64,000 bases of DNA. Origin: Vibrio sp. CAU 1672 (GTDB lineage Bacteria; Pseudomonadota; Gammaproteobacteria; Enterobacterales; Vibrionaceae). The stretch's first letter is position 1, and each line of letters starts with the position of its first letter. The translations under genes and the position numbers were made by a program. The notes beneath the pieces were generated by a model. That model had not been told where the DNA came from and did no database searches. It saw nothing but the letters and a program-made list of their open reading frames with translations. The DNA is taken from assembly GCF_029223195.1 (NCBI RefSeq), contig NZ_JARHUF010000018.1:17249-81248 (forward strand), in the 5' to 3' direction. Shown here one piece after another: positions 34,022 to 44,479 of the stretch.

Positions 34022-35863
34022 CTAGCCCTCTAGCTTAGATTTATCTCGCACGGCACCTTTGTCCGCACTGGTGGCCATGCTGGCGTAGGCTTTCAGGGCA
34101 AATGAAACTTCACGTTGACGATCGGCGGGTTTCCAACCCAGTTCGTCTTGTTTTGCACGACGCTCAGCCAGTTCTGGTTCTGAAATCTCTAGTGAGATGC
34201 TGCGGTTTGGAATATCAATCGCAATCAAGTCACCGTTTTTCACCAAGCCAATTGCGCCGCCGTTGGCGGCTTCCGGAGAGGCGTGACCGATCGACAGACC
34301 GGATGTACCGCCAGAGAAGCGGCCGTCAGTCAGCAGGGCGCACTCTTTGCCCAGGCCCATTGATTTCAGGTAGGTAGTTGGGTAGAGCATTTCCTGCATG
34401 CCCGGGCCACCTTTAGGCCCTTCGTAGCGGATCACCACCACATCACCGGCTTTCACTTTGCCCCCGAGGATACCGTCGACGGCATCTTCCTGGCTTTCAA
34501 AGACCACGGCAGGGCCGGTGAACTTGAGGATGCTTTCATCTACCCCCGCGGTTTTTACGATACAGCCATCCAGCGCGATGTTGCCTCGCAGAACGGCAAG
34601 GCCACCGTCCTGGCTGAAGGCATTCTCTTTGGTGCGGATGCAACCTTCAGTGCGGTCGTCATCCAGGGAGTCCCAGCGGCAGTCCTGCGAGAACGCCTGG
34701 GTGGTACGGACGCCCGCAGGACCTGCGCGGTAGAAGGCCTTCACTTGTTCCGACTCAGTTTGCATGATGTCGTATTGTGCAAGTTGTTCTTCCCAGGTCA
34801 GACCCAGTACTGTCTTCGATTGGTTGTGCAGCAGGCCGGCGCGATTCAGTTCACCAAGGATGCCGACCACACCACCAGCGCGGTGTACGTCTTCCATATG
34901 GTATTTCTGCGTCGAAGGTGCCACTTTACACAGGTGCGGTACCTGGCGAGACATACGGTCGATATCCGTCATATCAAAATCGACATCACCTTCTTGTGCA
35001 GCCGCTAACAGGTGCAGTACGGTGTTGGTTGAGCCGCCCATGGCAATATCCAGTGCCATCGCGTTTTCAAACGCCGCTTTAGTCGCGATACTGCGTGGCA
35101 GGGCACTCTCGTCGTCCTGTTCATAGTAACGTTTGGTTAGCTCAACAATACGTTTACCAGCGTTGACGAACAGCTGTTTACGGTCCGCGTGGGTTGCCAG
35201 CAGTGAGCCGTTACCCGGCTGAGACAGACCCAGCGCTTCGGTCAGGCAGTTCATGGAGTTGGCGGTGAACATGCCCGAGCACGATCCACACGTCGGGCAT
35301 GCGCTGCGTTCGATCTGTTCGCTCTGCTCATCAGAAACTTTTGGATCCGCGCCCTGGATCATCGCATCCACCAGATCAAGTTTGATGATCTGATCCGACA
35401 GTTTGGTTTTACCCGCTTCCATCGGGCCGCCGGAAACAAAGATCACCGGAATATTGAGGCGCATTGAGGCCATCAGCATTCCCGGTGTGATTTTGTCACA
35501 GTTGGAGATGCACACCATCGCATCGGCGCAGTGCGCGTTGACCATGTACTCCACTGAGTCTGCGATCAGTTCACGTGACGGCAGGGAGTAGAGCATGCCA
35601 CCGTGGCCCATGGCGATGCCGTCATCCACGGCGATGGTGTTGAATTCTTTTGCGATACCCCCAGCGGCTTCGATCTCTTGTGCCACCAGCTGGCCTAAGT
35701 CTTTGAGGTGGACGTGACCCGGCACAAACTGGGTAAACGAGTTCACCACCGCGATGATGGGTTTACCGAAGTCTTCATCCTTGACGCCGGTGGCCCGCCA
35801 TAGCGCACGGGCGCCCGCCATGTTACGACCATGTGTGGTAGTGGCTGATCTATATTTTGGCAT
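34022..35863 (-). CDS. ilvD: dihydroxy-acid dehydratase
   Basis: A 613-residue Fe-S dehydratase in valine and isoleucine synthesis. Cluster cysteines are in [10 protein letters not shown] and [16 protein letters not shown]. The open frame runs 14 codons further upstream and overlaps ilvE by 23 bases, but [14 protein letters not shown] with AAGGAA just before it is the family start. Close to the 616 residues of E. coli. Confidence 0.96.
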   Translation of the reverse strand: MPKYRSATTTHGRNMAGARALWRATGVKDEDFGKPIIAVVNSFTQFVPGHVHLKDLGQLVAQEIEAAGGIAKEFNTIAVDDGIAMGHGGMLYSLPSRELIADSVEYMVNAHCADAMVCISNCDKITPGMLMASMRLNIPVIFVSGGPMEAGKTKLSDQIIKLDLVDAMIQGADPKVSDEQSEQIERSACPTCGSCSGMFTANSMNCLTEALGLSQPGNGSLLATHADRKQLFVNAGKRIVELTKRYYEQDDESALPRSIATKAAFENAMALDIAMGGSTNTVLHLLAAAQEGDVDFDMTDIDRMSRQVPHLCKVAPSTQKYHMEDVHRAGGVVGILGELNRAGLLHNQSKTVLGLTWEEQLAQYDIMQTESEQVKAFYRAGPAGVRTTQAFSQDCRWDSLDDDRTEGCIRTKENAFSQDGGLAVLRGNIALDGCIVKTAGVDESILKFTGPAVVFESQEDAVDGILGGKVKAGDVVVIRYEGPKGGPGMQEMLYPTTYLKSMGLGKECALLTDGRFSGGTSGLSIGHASPEAANGGAIGLVKNGDLIAIDIPNRSISLEISEPELAERRAKQDELGWKPADRQREVSFALKAYASMATSADKGAVRDKSKLEG

Positions 35864-35882
35864 TTCCTTATCCTTCTTACTC

Positions 35883-36821
35883 TTACTGCTGCTCTGGGTA
35901 CACATAGTCTAACCAGCCCCACTTATCTTCTGTGGTGCCGTTAAATAGGCCAAAGTAGGCCTCTTGCAGTTCTTTGGTGATTGGGCCGCGTTTGCCGCAA
36001 CCCACTTCAATGTTGTCAATGGTTGCCACCGGCACCACTTCTGCGGCAGTTCCGGTCATAAACACCTCATCGGCGAGATACAGCGCTTCACGCGCGATGT
36101 TGGCTTCACGGACTTCATAGCCTTTATCGCGGGCAATGGTCATGAGCGAGTCACGGGTAATGCCCGGCAGGATGGCACTGGTGGCGGGAGGGGTGCTGAT
36201 CACGCCGTTTTTGACCACAAAAATGTTTTCACCGGCGCCTTCAGAAAGATAACCATCGACACTCAGGGCGATGCCTTCGTCGTAACCGTGGCGACGTGCT
36301 TCCCCGCCAACCAGGAGTGAAGACAGGTAGTTACCACCGGCTTTGGCGGCGGTCGGGATGGTGTTCGGTGCCGCGCGGTTCCAGCTGGAAATCATCGCAT
36401 CGACGCCTTTTTCCAGCGCTTCTTCTCCCAGGTATGATCCCCATGGGAACGCGGCGATGATCAGATCCATTTCGGTGCCGGCAGGGGGGCACACACCGAG
36501 GCCAACATTGCCGACAAAGCCCAATGGACGAATGTAAGCGTTGTCGAGTTTGTTCTGGCGTAGTGTTTCACGCGTGGCTTCCATGATTTCTTCCACTGAG
36601 TATGGGATCGGGAAGCGGTAAATCTTGGCTGAATCTTTTAGACGTTGGGCGTGTTCACGGTGACGGAAGACAATGGGTCCTTTGGGCGTGTTGTAGCAGC
36701 GTACGCCTTCAAAAACCGAGGTGCCGTAGTGCATTGCGTGGGTTAGAACGTGGACGTTCGCCTCTGCCCACGGAACCATCTCACCATTAAACCAAATGAA
36801 ATCTGCAGTTTTCGTTGCCAT
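35883..36821 (-). CDS. ilvE: branched-chain amino acid aminotransferase
   Basis: A 312-residue fold-type IV PLP aminotransferase, the last step for Leu, Ile and Val. FEGVRCYNT near the N-terminus, the PLP lysine in AAKAGGNYL, and [10 protein letters not shown] and [10 protein letters not shown] near the active site are family motifs. It follows ilvM by 12 bases. Confidence 0.97.
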   Translation of the reverse strand: MATKTADFIWFNGEMVPWAEANVHVLTHAMHYGTSVFEGVRCYNTPKGPIVFRHREHAQRLKDSAKIYRFPIPYSVEEIMEATRETLRQNKLDNAYIRPLGFVGNVGLGVCPPAGTEMDLIIAAFPWGSYLGEEALEKGVDAMISSWNRAAPNTIPTAAKAGGNYLSSLLVGGEARRHGYDEGIALSVDGYLSEGAGENIFVVKNGVISTPPATSAILPGITRDSLMTIARDKGYEVREANIAREALYLADEVFMTGTAAEVVPVATIDNIEVGCGKRGPITKELQEAYFGLFNGTTEDKWGWLDYVYPEQQ

Positions 36822-36833
36822 TTATTGCCTTCC

Positions 36834-37118
36834 TTATGCACTCACGTGTTGTTGTAAGTTGTGATTGGGGAGTTCATCGTTGCGGATTTTCAGTACGTCG
36901 ACCGTACGGATGTCCCACAACTTCTCAATCTGATTGACCAAAAACGAGATCGGTCGATCGCTGTCGACGATGATCTCAACGCTGGCTACCTTGCTCGCGT
37001 GGTTTTGCGTAGCTGCGACTTGCTTGATCACAAAGCCTCGGTGACGGATCACACGAAGAACGCGCTCTAACAGTACCGGTTTGTCATCGGCTTTGATGTC
37101 GAGTAAATATCTGTCCAT
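36834..37118 (-). CDS. ilvM: acetolactate synthase II, small regulatory subunit
   Basis: A 94-residue ACT-domain protein that pairs with IlvG. The core YLLDIKADDKPVLLERVLRV and the RGFVIKQVAATQ segment match IlvM. It lies 11 bases after ilvG. The isozyme II small subunit is generally not strongly valine-sensitive; here that is family knowledge only. Confidence 0.94.
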   Translation of the reverse strand: MDRYLLDIKADDKPVLLERVLRVIRHRGFVIKQVAATQNHASKVASVEIIVDSDRPISFLVNQIEKLWDIRTVDVLKIRNDELPNHNLQQHVSA

Positions 37119-37129
37119 GTGATTGTCTC

Positions 37130-38776
37130 CTAGGTGTTTTCCAACATATCACTATTTGATGCGCCCGGTGGGACCAGTGGCCACACGTTCTCTTCTTCAT
37201 CGATTAAAACGTGCAGCAGGTAAGACGTTTTACTTGCCAGCATCTCTTTAAGTGCCGGTTCGACCTCTTCTTTCTTGGTAATCGTTTTACCCGGAATGTC
37301 GAACGCTTTGGCCAGCATCACGAAATCGGGATTGTCATCCAGAATGGTCTGACTATGGCGGCCATCAAAGAACAGTGACTGCCATTGGCGCACCATGCCA
37401 AGACGTTGGTTATTGAGAAGAACAATTTTCACCGGGATCTGACGACGTTTGAGTGTGCCAAGCTCCTGCACATTCATCATGAAAGAACCGTCCCCAGTAA
37501 TAAGAATAGACTGATCATCAGGACGCGCGACGGCCGCACCCATTGCGGCTGGCAAACCAAAGCCCATGGTGCCGAGGCCCGCTGAAGTAATGAAGTTTTG
37601 TGGTTCACGTGGCTGGATGTGCTGGGCTGCCCACATCTGGTGTTGACCGACGTCAGTCGACACGATGGCACTGTCCGGCATCATGTCAGACAACTGCTTA
37701 AGCAGCAGCGGGGCATAGATCGGCTCGCCTGGATGGTCGTAGCGCCATTTGAATCCGCTGCGCAGGCTTTCGCTGTGATGAACCCAGGGTGAAATATCTT
37801 GGGTCAGCTCTAGCTGGGGAAGAATGGTATTAATATCACCACGCAGTGGTGCATTGGCGTGGCGCAACTTATGGATCTCTGCGGCATCAATATCGATATG
37901 GATCACCTTGGCATGCGGGGCAAAGGTATCCAGTTTACCGGTTACCCGGTCGTCAAAACGGGCTCCAACCACAATCAACAGGTCACATTCCTGCACCACC
38001 AGGTTTGCCGCTTTAGTGCCATGCATGCCCAGCATGCCCAGATAGTGGGGATCGTGACGTTCAATCGTCCCCAAGCCTTTTAAGGTGCTGACGGCAGGCA
38101 TCGGGTTTAAACGCAAGAACTCACGCACCGCGTCCGTGGCTTTGGCCAGCTGAACGCCACCGCCCACATAAAGTACCGGGCGCGTCGATGCGGCTAATAA
38201 TTCTTGCGCACGCAGGATGTCATCGGTAGTTACATTAGGGAGCGCTGGTGGAGTAAAGGGAGGGACCAACTCGGTTGGCGCCTGGGCCAATTGTACATCT
38301 TTGGCGATATCTACAATCACCGGACCCGGGCGGCCGGTTTTCGCCACTTCAAATGCTTCGGCCAGCGTTGGGGCAAGATCGTCAATCTCAGTCACCAGGT
38401 AGCTGTGCTTGGTACAGGCGAGAGACATACCAATCACATCCATTTCCTGAAACGCATCGGTACCGATGTGAGAGCTGGCGACCTGGCCGGTGATGGCGAC
38501 CAGCGGAACGGAATCGAGGAATGCATCGGCAAGGCCGGTGACCAGGTTGGTGGCTCCCGGGCCGGATGTCGCCATGCATACCGCTACATCCTGGGTTGCA
38601 CGTGCCATGCCGATGGCCGCCATGGCGGCTCCCTGTTCATGGCGGCAGAGGATGTGTTCCACCCCTCCGTCATATAAGGCGTCGTAGATTGGCATAATGG
38701 CCCCGCCAGGGTAACCAAACACGGTTTCGATGCCTTGCTGTCTTAAAGCGGCTACGACAAGTTCTGCACCAGTCAT
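37130..38776 (-). CDS. ilvG: acetolactate synthase II, large catalytic subunit
   Basis: A 548-residue ThDP enzyme, condensing pyruvate with pyruvate or 2-oxobutanoate. Catalytic Glu47 is in [11 protein letters not shown] and the ThDP-binding motif is [14 protein letters not shown]. The gene is intact, unlike the frameshifted ilvG of E. coli K-12. First enzyme gene after the attenuator. Confidence 0.97.
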   Translation of the reverse strand: MTGAELVVAALRQQGIETVFGYPGGAIMPIYDALYDGGVEHILCRHEQGAAMAAIGMARATQDVAVCMATSGPGATNLVTGLADAFLDSVPLVAITGQVASSHIGTDAFQEMDVIGMSLACTKHSYLVTEIDDLAPTLAEAFEVAKTGRPGPVIVDIAKDVQLAQAPTELVPPFTPPALPNVTTDDILRAQELLAASTRPVLYVGGGVQLAKATDAVREFLRLNPMPAVSTLKGLGTIERHDPHYLGMLGMHGTKAANLVVQECDLLIVVGARFDDRVTGKLDTFAPHAKVIHIDIDAAEIHKLRHANAPLRGDINTILPQLELTQDISPWVHHSESLRSGFKWRYDHPGEPIYAPLLLKQLSDMMPDSAIVSTDVGQHQMWAAQHIQPREPQNFITSAGLGTMGFGLPAAMGAAVARPDDQSILITGDGSFMMNVQELGTLKRRQIPVKIVLLNNQRLGMVRQWQSLFFDGRHSQTILDDNPDFVMLAKAFDIPGKTITKKEEVEPALKEMLASKTSYLLHVLIDEEENVWPLVPPGASNSDMLENT

Positions 38777-38897
38777 CGTAAACCTCCCTTGCTACGTTGT
38801 GGCTCGTAGCGATTGCCATGCATGTTGCACTTCATGTGCGCTCCCATTCTTCCCGTTAAACTGTCCGAAGGTTAGACAGATGACAACTTGTAGTTGT

Positions 38898-38934
38898 AAA
38901 AAAACCCCCGGACTTCTCAGTGCGGGGGTTTTTT
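38898..38934 (-). terminator. ilv operon attenuator terminator
   Basis: On the minus strand AACCCCCG pairs with CGGGGGTT (38923-38930 and 38903-38910), followed by a run of Ts, 12 bases after the ilvL stop and about 120 before ilvG. A stretch GCGCGGGG inside ilvL (38965-38972) could pair with the CCCCCGC arm instead, as an antiterminator. Confidence 0.85.
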
Positions 38935-38945
38935 GTGATTTGTGG

Positions 38946-39035
38946 TTATCTTTCGTCCACAATACCCCGCGCGGTGCCAATAATGACCACGATAATCAGG
39001 GTAATCAGTGAGTGAAGGTGGGCGAAAATATTCAT
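38946..39035 (-). CDS. ilvL: ilv operon leader peptide
   Basis: A 29-codon ORF on the minus strand directly before the attenuator. Its product is packed with regulatory amino acids: codons 10-19 encode LITLIIVVII, followed by GTARGIVDER. Ribosome stalling at these Leu, Ile and Val codons would favour the antiterminator when charged tRNA is scarce, as in other ilvGMEDA leaders. The peptide is not similar to the E. coli leader outside its composition. The ribosome site is weak (GGACAG). Confidence 0.85.
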   Translation of the reverse strand: MNIFAHLHSLITLIIVVIIGTARGIVDER

Positions 39036-39227
39036 CTGTCCGTCGTTAACTATTTTTGTGTAATCTTCTACGTAAATGTTTGCGTAACTAGTGGTAACAC
39101 ACAAATCTGCTGTCTGACAAGCAAAAAGTCATTCTTTTTTCACATTTCCTCGTCAATCGGACAGGTTATATAACCTACTCATAACGAATTTTTTTGTCTA
39201 TCGAGTGTTCAATCTGTTGGAGAAATC
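39036..39227. other. divergent intergenic region between ilvL and comM
   Basis: About 190 bases that must hold both the ilv promoter (minus) and the comM promoter (plus). The region is AT-rich, with a TTATATAACC stretch near 39167. I could not assign -35/-10 pairs or a CRP-S/TfoX site with confidence. Confidence 0.4.
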
Positions 39228-40751
39228 ATGGGGCTGGCAATTATTCAAAGTCGGGCAAGTGTTGGGGTCGAAGCTCCTTTAGTGAGTATAGAGGTGCATA
39301 TCAGTCATGGTATGCCCGGCTTTACCTTGGTCGGGTTACCCGAAACCACGGTTAAGGAGTCCAAAGACCGGGTCCGTAGTGCGATCGTCAACTCCAATTT
39401 TCAGTTTCCGGCCAAGCGCATCACGGTCAATCTGGCCCCCGCGGATTTACCCAAAGAAGGTGGCCGTTTTGACCTGCCAATCGCATTGGGTATTCTTGCA
39501 GCTTCAGGGCAAATCGCGACAGATAGGCTCGTAAACTACGAATTTATCGGCGAGTTGGCGCTGTCTGGTGGGTTGCGAATGGTAAAAGGTGTGCTTCCCG
39601 CTGCGCTGGCTGCTAACCTGGCCAAACGTCATCTGGTGGTCCCGCATGCCAATGGTGATCAGGCGGCACTGGTGGGCCGGGAGCAACATAAATCCGCTCA
39701 GTCACTGCTGGAAGTGTGTGCCGAGTTATGCGGCCAGCAACGGCTGGCACTGCATCAGTCTGCCAGGGGCAACACTGCGGTGAGGCCGGAACGCGATCTT
39801 CAGGACATCATCGGTCAGCAGCAAGGCAAACGCGCGCTGGAAATTGCCGCAGCCGGCAACCATAACCTGCTTTTTCTCGGCCCGCCCGGAACCGGAAAGA
39901 CCATGCTGGCGTCGCGCTTACGTGATCTATTGCCAGAGATGAGTGACGATGAAGCGATGGAAACGGCGTCGGTGGCTTCCCTGACGCAAAATGAAATTAA
40001 TCTCCACAACTGGAAATGCCGGCCGTTTCGCGCCCCGCATCACTCCAGTTCGATGGCGGCACTGGTTGGCGGAGGTTCTGTGCCCAGGCCGGGGGAAATC
40101 TCGCTGGCGCATAACGGCTTACTGTTTTTAGATGAGATGCCGGAGTTTGACCGTAAAGTGTTGGACTCACTGCGAGAGCCACTGGAATCGGGGGAGATCA
40201 TCATCTCCCGGGCTCAGGGTAAAACGCGCTTTCCTGCGCGTTTTCAATTGGTGGGGGCGCTCAACCCCAGTCCGACCGGCTATTACGAAGGCCATCAGGC
40301 CCGGACGAACCCGCAGGTGATATTGCGTTATCTGGCTCGCTTGTCTGGCCCCTTGCTGGACCGCTTTGATATGTCACTGGAAATACCGGCTTTGCCGAAA
40401 GGTACCTTGGCTGCAGGGGGGGAGCGGGGAGAGTCAACGCCGGTTGTCAAGGAGAGGGTCAATCACGCCCGTCAAACCATGCTTAACCGCAGTGGTAAAG
40501 TCAATGCCCTGCTCGGCAGCCGGGAAATCGAGGCGTTTTGCCCGCTTCAAAAACAGGATGCCGAGTTTCTCGAAAATGCCCTGCACCGGCTGGGTTTGTC
40601 GATCCGCGCCTATCACCGCATCATCAAGGTGGCCCGCACTATCGCCGATCTTGACGGGGCGGATCACATCGGGCGGAGCCACCTGGCTGAGGCGCTCGGC
40701 TATCGCGCGATGGATCGGCTGTTGAAACAACTGACTGCGCAAGCTGTTTGA
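39228..40751 (+). CDS. comM: YifB/ComM-type AAA+ ATPase
   Basis: A 507-residue Mg-chelatase-like AAA+ protein. In Vibrio and Acinetobacter, ComM is a hexameric helicase that extends branch migration during natural transformation. The N-terminal domain (GMPGFTLVGLPETTVKESKDR, cited as GFTLVGLPETTVKES) resembles a Lon-type fold. Walker A is GPPGTGKTM, Walker B LLFLDEMPEF, and the arginine finger region is DRFDMSLEI. ATG with GGAG upstream. Placement next to ilv is conserved in gammaproteobacteria. Confidence 0.93.
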   Translation: MGLAIIQSRASVGVEAPLVSIEVHISHGMPGFTLVGLPETTVKESKDRVRSAIVNSNFQFPAKRITVNLAPADLPKEGGRFDLPIALGILAASGQIATDRLVNYEFIGELALSGGLRMVKGVLPAALAANLAKRHLVVPHANGDQAALVGREQHKSAQSLLEVCAELCGQQRLALHQSARGNTAVRPERDLQDIIGQQQGKRALEIAAAGNHNLLFLGPPGTGKTMLASRLRDLLPEMSDDEAMETASVASLTQNEINLHNWKCRPFRAPHHSSSMAALVGGGSVPRPGEISLAHNGLLFLDEMPEFDRKVLDSLREPLESGEIIISRAQGKTRFPARFQLVGALNPSPTGYYEGHQARTNPQVILRYLARLSGPLLDRFDMSLEIPALPKGTLAAGGERGESTPVVKERVNHARQTMLNRSGKVNALLGSREIEAFCPLQKQDAEFLENALHRLGLSIRAYHRIIKVARTIADLDGADHIGRSHLAEALGYRAMDRLLKQLTAQAV

Positions 40752-40780
40752 GTGTTGCCGGCCTGAATGGCGCAAGCGGG

Positions 40781-41737
40781 TTAAAAGCGATAATTCAATC
40801 CCACGGAGACTAAAGACTGGGTTTCGTCATAAAAGCGGATATTGGACTCTGTCTGGCTGTAGCTCGCGAAAGAGACAAACGACCAGTCCTGCCAGTTGAA
40901 TACATTTTGATACTCATAGGCAACAAAAAAGCGCCAGTTATCATCCTTGCGCGTGGTGCTAAAAGTCTGACTCGCCGCTTGGTAATCTCGTTGTTGATAT
41001 TCGGTGGTCAGTGCTAACCGATGTCTGTTGAGCAGGCTAAACCAGCTGATATCGATACCGTAGGAGTCAAACGATTCGGCTTCTCCTGCTGCGTCCTGGC
41101 TGATGTAAGTGATGGCTGGTTTCAGGCTGGAGGTCCGGCTGAGCGGAATACGATAACCACTTTTGACATAGTAGATTTGGGCATCCCTGAGCAGGGTCAG
41201 ATCAGACACCTGGTCATGTTCGACATCTTTGTCGGCGTAGGCGAAATCAAGGTTTAAGTTACCATCCACCAGGCGATTGAGTTGCAGCCGGAAAGCGTTG
41301 CCACCTTCATCCGTGGTTTGGCGTGCGGTGTTCAGTAGGTACGGGTTACGCCATGTTTCACCATCGATCACCGTAGGAAGGTATGAGATATCAACAATGA
41401 CGCTGGATGGCAGTTGGTAGCGGTAACCCAGTTGAAACGCCAGAGTACCAACGGCGATGTCAGAGCGTGTGGTGCCGAGATAGATTTGCTGGTTCAGGCG
41501 GGAGCCGAAGGTGTACGCCAGGTTACCCAGCGGGGCAACGAGAAGTGAGCTTTCACGATCGGGGGCTTGTTCGAGTGAAGTCAGAGTTCGCGCAGAGTCG
41601 GTATTAAACTGTGATTTGCTGGTGGTATAACCAGCATTGAGTGCGATCTCTCCGCTTAATCCTGCAGATGGAGCCAGCTGGGCATGTACTGTGGGGGCTA
41701 GCATGGTGAGGGTGAGCAAGGTGAGCCTGATATCCAT
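40781..41737 (-). CDS. DUF2860 outer-membrane-like protein
   Basis: A 318-residue protein with a signal peptide (likely cut after VHA, residue 19). The rest alternates polar and hydrophobic residues in short strands and ends in Phe (VGLNYRF), the pattern of an outer-membrane beta-barrel. It resembles the DUF2860 family of Vibrio. Function is unknown; a channel or porin is only a guess. AAGGAG precedes the ATG. It converges on comM with 29 bases between stops. Confidence 0.75.
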   Translation of the reverse strand: MDIRLTLLTLTMLAPTVHAQLAPSAGLSGEIALNAGYTTSKSQFNTDSARTLTSLEQAPDRESSLLVAPLGNLAYTFGSRLNQQIYLGTTRSDIAVGTLAFQLGYRYQLPSSVIVDISYLPTVIDGETWRNPYLLNTARQTTDEGGNAFRLQLNRLVDGNLNLDFAYADKDVEHDQVSDLTLLRDAQIYYVKSGYRIPLSRTSSLKPAITYISQDAAGEAESFDSYGIDISWFSLLNRHRLALTTEYQQRDYQAASQTFSTTRKDDNWRFFVAYEYQNVFNWQDWSFVSFASYSQTESNIRFYDETQSLVSVGLNYRF

Positions 41738-41885
41738 TCATATCTCCTTATAATGACATCGGTGAGGTCGGGAGCTGGCGTGAAACAAATCTGACCATCG
41801 TAACAATTGTTTCATTGAGCTTCAGGGTTTGTATAATTACACGCTGTTTTATTACTCACCTATTATCATTATTGATTTTTTTACC

Positions 41886-42764
41886 ATGTTGGCATATTTG
41901 TTACTCATTTTTAACGTTTTTTTTGTGATTTTAAATTCAGCGCTCTGTTCCGTTGTGATTTGTTTTATCGCTGTGGCTAAAGTTTTGCTTCCAACTCAGA
42001 AGCTGAAATCCAGAGCGACCGAGGCTGCCAACAAGGTGATGTGGGGGTGGGCTACGATAAATGCGGGCATTCTTGCACTGGCAAACCGTGTGGAGTGGGA
42101 TGTACAAGGCGGCGATAACCTCAAAAAGGACGGCTGGTATCTGTTGATCAGTAACCACCTGAGCTGGACGGATATCGTTGTACTGTGTTGTGTGTTTAAA
42201 GATCGTATTCCGATGCCAAAGTTTTTCCTCAAGCAGCAGTTGCTCTATGTTCCTTTTATTGGCATGGCATGCTGGGCATTAGATATGCCGTTTATGCGCC
42301 GTTACTCGCGCGAGTACCTGCTGCGCAACCCACACAAACGCGGCCAGGATTTGGTTACCACCCGTCGTTCCTGCGCGAAATTCCAGCACACGCCAACCAC
42401 CGTGGTCAATTATGTTGAAGGCACGCGTTTTACTGCGGAAAAGCAACGCAAGAGTAAAGCGGGTTATCAGTATTTATTGCAGCCTAAATCCGGGGGGATT
42501 GCTTATACGCTGGCGGCGATGGGTGACCAATTTGAAAATATTATTGATGTCACGTTGGCGTACCCGGAAAACAGGGATAAACCATTCAAAGATATGCTGA
42601 TGGGGCGGATGACCAAGATTGTGGTGCGAGTGAATGTCTTGCCGGTGGATGGGCAGGTGCTGGGTGATTACTTCAATGATAAACCGTATAAGCGCCAGTT
42701 CCAGCAGTGGTTAGTTGGCATTTGGCAAGAGAAAGACAAGCTCCTGCAAGAGCTACACAAATAA
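41886..42764 (+). CDS. yihG: acyltransferase YihG (1-acylglycerol-3-phosphate acyltransferase family)
   Basis: A 292-residue inner-membrane PlsC-family enzyme. Block I is NHLSWTD (H-x4-D catalytic pair) and block III is NYVEGTRF. An N-terminal hydrophobic helix (MLAYLLLIFNVFFVIL) anchors it. YihG in E. coli is a secondary lysophosphatidate acyltransferase affecting the position of unsaturated fatty acids. The open frame begins at a TTG 19 codons earlier; ATG 41886 is chosen by family comparison, although no clear ribosome site precedes it. Confidence 0.85.
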   Translation: MLAYLLLIFNVFFVILNSALCSVVICFIAVAKVLLPTQKLKSRATEAANKVMWGWATINAGILALANRVEWDVQGGDNLKKDGWYLLISNHLSWTDIVVLCCVFKDRIPMPKFFLKQQLLYVPFIGMACWALDMPFMRRYSREYLLRNPHKRGQDLVTTRRSCAKFQHTPTTVVNYVEGTRFTAEKQRKSKAGYQYLLQPKSGGIAYTLAAMGDQFENIIDVTLAYPENRDKPFKDMLMGRMTKIVVRVNVLPVDGQVLGDYFNDKPYKRQFQQWLVGIWQEKDKLLQELHK

Positions 42765-42766
42765 CT

Positions 42767-42795
42767 AAGGGGAGCCGAGGCTCCCCTTGTTGCGG
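42767..42795. terminator. hairpin between yihG and dsbA
   Basis: AAGGGGAGCC (42767-42776) pairs with GGCTCCCCTT (42779-42788). It is a stable 10-bp stem between convergent genes, with only a weak T-tract. Confidence 0.7.
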
Positions 42796-42807
42796 TTGAT
42801 GAGGAAC

Positions 42808-43410
42808 TTATTTCAGCGTTAACAGGTAGTCTATCAGCGCGAAGTATTCGCTGGTGGATTTGATCCCCTGGGCCTGAACCAGATACTTGTTGTTGACGAT
42901 CACTGCCGGAACGCCGGTCAGGCCGCTGTTCTCGAACTGCTTGTCCATCCGGCGAACCATGGAATCGACAGCAAAACCGTTGAATGCCGAATCGAACTTT
43001 TTGGCGTCCACGCCTCCATCAAGGAAGATTTGGCGTAGTTCAGCATCGTCACGGGGGCCTTTACGTAGATTGTGAATACGGTTGAACATAATAGGTATCA
43101 TTTGGTCTTCGATTTTTAGCGCCAGCATGGTCGCGTACGCTTTGCTCATCGACATCCCCATTTGCCCGCCCATAAAAGAGACGTGGTTTTTTTGCAGTTT
43201 TACGCCTTCTGGTAATTGCTTTTTCAACTGTTGAATAACGGGTTCAAAGGTATTGCAGTGCGGACAGTAGAATGAGAAAAATTCAGTCACAACTGGCTTT
43301 TTCGCTGCCTCCAGATCCAATACTTTATAGTGTTCACCTTCTTTGAATTGTGCCGCGTTTGCCGACAGGCTGATCATCAGCATAGAAAACAGTGCGAGCA
43401 GTTTTTTCAT
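42808..43410 (-). CDS. dsbA: thiol:disulfide interchange protein DsbA
   Basis: A 200-residue periplasmic oxidase that introduces disulfides; in V. cholerae it is TcpG, needed for toxin and pilus assembly. A signal peptide covers residues 1-19 (ending ANA). The thioredoxin-fold active site CPHC is at residues 49-52 and the cis-proline loop is TGVPAV. It follows srkA, as in E. coli, and probably shares its mRNA and Cpx-type control, though no CpxR box was identified. Confidence 0.96.
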   Translation of the reverse strand: MKKLLALFSMLMISLSANAAQFKEGEHYKVLDLEAAKKPVVTEFFSFYCPHCNTFEPVIQQLKKQLPEGVKLQKNHVSFMGGQMGMSMSKAYATMLALKIEDQMIPIMFNRIHNLRKGPRDDAELRQIFLDGGVDAKKFDSAFNGFAVDSMVRRMDKQFENSGLTGVPAVIVNNKYLVQAQGIKSTSEYFALIDYLLTLK

Positions 43411-43444
43411 CTAAATATCTCCATTTTGAAATGTTTGGCCTGAC

Positions 43445-44431
43445 TTACCATTGTGGCATCAAAAACAGTGGGGCTTCTTCTAAGTTGGCAATCTGTTCTT
43501 TAAATGCCAGTACCTGGCCTTCCCAGTATTTTGGCTCATTAAACCATGGAAAAGCGAGCGGAAAGGCCGGATCGTGCCAGCGTTTTGCCAGCCAGGCCAT
43601 ATAGTGCACCATTCGTAGACCACGAAGTGGCTCGATCAGTTTCAGTTCATTTGCATTAAAATCACAAAACTCCTGATAAGCTTCAAGCAGAATGTCCAGT
43701 TGCATCAGCTTATCCTGACGTTCACCATTGAGCAGCATCCACAGATCCTGTACTGCCGGACCGTTACGTGAGTCATCCAGATCGACAAACATCGGTCCGT
43801 CGCGCCAGAGGATATTCCCCGGGTGGCAATCGCCATGCAGACGAATGGCGGTGAAGTCCTGCTGCCAGTGGGTTTCAAGCGCGGCAATCAGCATGTCTAA
43901 ATCATTGAAGAAGCTGTTTTCCAGGTGGAGCGGGATCATGTTGGAGTGCTGCAGGATCTCACGCGGCTGGTAGAGGTATTCGGACAAGCCCATCGTCGGA
44001 CGGTGTTGAAAGGTGGTTCTGCTGCCCACGTTGTGGATACGGCCAAGGAAACGACCGACCCATTCCAGTTGCTCCAGGTTATCGACTTCAAACTGGCGGC
44101 CACCGACGCTGTCGAACAGGGCAAAACCATAACCCTGGTAATGATGCAGGGTATGGCCGTTGATTACAACGGGTGGGGCGACCGGAATCTCGTTGTCGAT
44201 CAGCTCAAGCGTGAAATTGTGCTCTTCCTGAATTTGCGGGTCACTCCAGCGCTCGGGGCGGTAGAACTTCACCACGTAGCGGCGACGCTCTTCGTCCGTG
44301 AACTGATAGACCCGGTTTTCATAGCTGTTGAGAGGAAGAAAGCCAGATTCTGCGCGGATGCCAATGCTTTCTAGTGCGTACCACATGAAATCAGGGGTGA
44401 GGGCATCAAAGTTAAACGTACCTTGGGACAT
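43445..44431 (-). CDS. srkA: stress response kinase SrkA (YihE)
   Basis: A 328-residue aminoglycoside-phosphotransferase-like Ser/Thr kinase; E. coli SrkA protects against stress-induced death and is co-transcribed with dsbA. ENRVYQFTDEERRRYVVKFYRPERW (cited as NRVYQF and YVVKFYRPERW) holds the ATP-site lysine. The catalytic loop is LHGDCHPGNILW and the metal-binding motif is FVDLDDS. The open frame starts 12 codons earlier, but those codons lie in the ccoG terminator; MSQGTFNFDALTPD fits the family start. No ribosome site is visible before it. Confidence 0.9.
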   Translation of the reverse strand: MSQGTFNFDALTPDFMWYALESIGIRAESGFLPLNSYENRVYQFTDEERRRYVVKFYRPERWSDPQIQEEHNFTLELIDNEIPVAPPVVINGHTLHHYQGYGFALFDSVGGRQFEVDNLEQLEWVGRFLGRIHNVGSRTTFQHRPTMGLSEYLYQPREILQHSNMIPLHLENSFFNDLDMLIAALETHWQQDFTAIRLHGDCHPGNILWRDGPMFVDLDDSRNGPAVQDLWMLLNGERQDKLMQLDILLEAYQEFCDFNANELKLIEPLRGLRMVHYMAWLAKRWHDPAFPLAFPWFNEPKYWEGQVLAFKEQIANLEEAPLFLMPQW

Positions 44432-44433
44432 AT

Positions 44434-44466
44434 AAATAAAAAGGCTCATTGCTGAGCCTTTTTCCA
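44434..44466 (-). terminator. ccoG terminator placed directly before srkA
   Basis: AAAAAGGCTCA (44438-44448) pairs with TGAGCCTTTTT (44453-44463) around TTGC. On the minus strand it ends in TTTTTATTTAT, right against the srkA start codon at 44431. Confidence 0.88.
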
Positions 44467-44479
44467 TTAGTCATCGAAG

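Noticed and set aside
35568..35583. TTCACGTGA inside ilvD as a parS site
   Set aside because: Outer positions do not match, and it is far from the best-match threshold.
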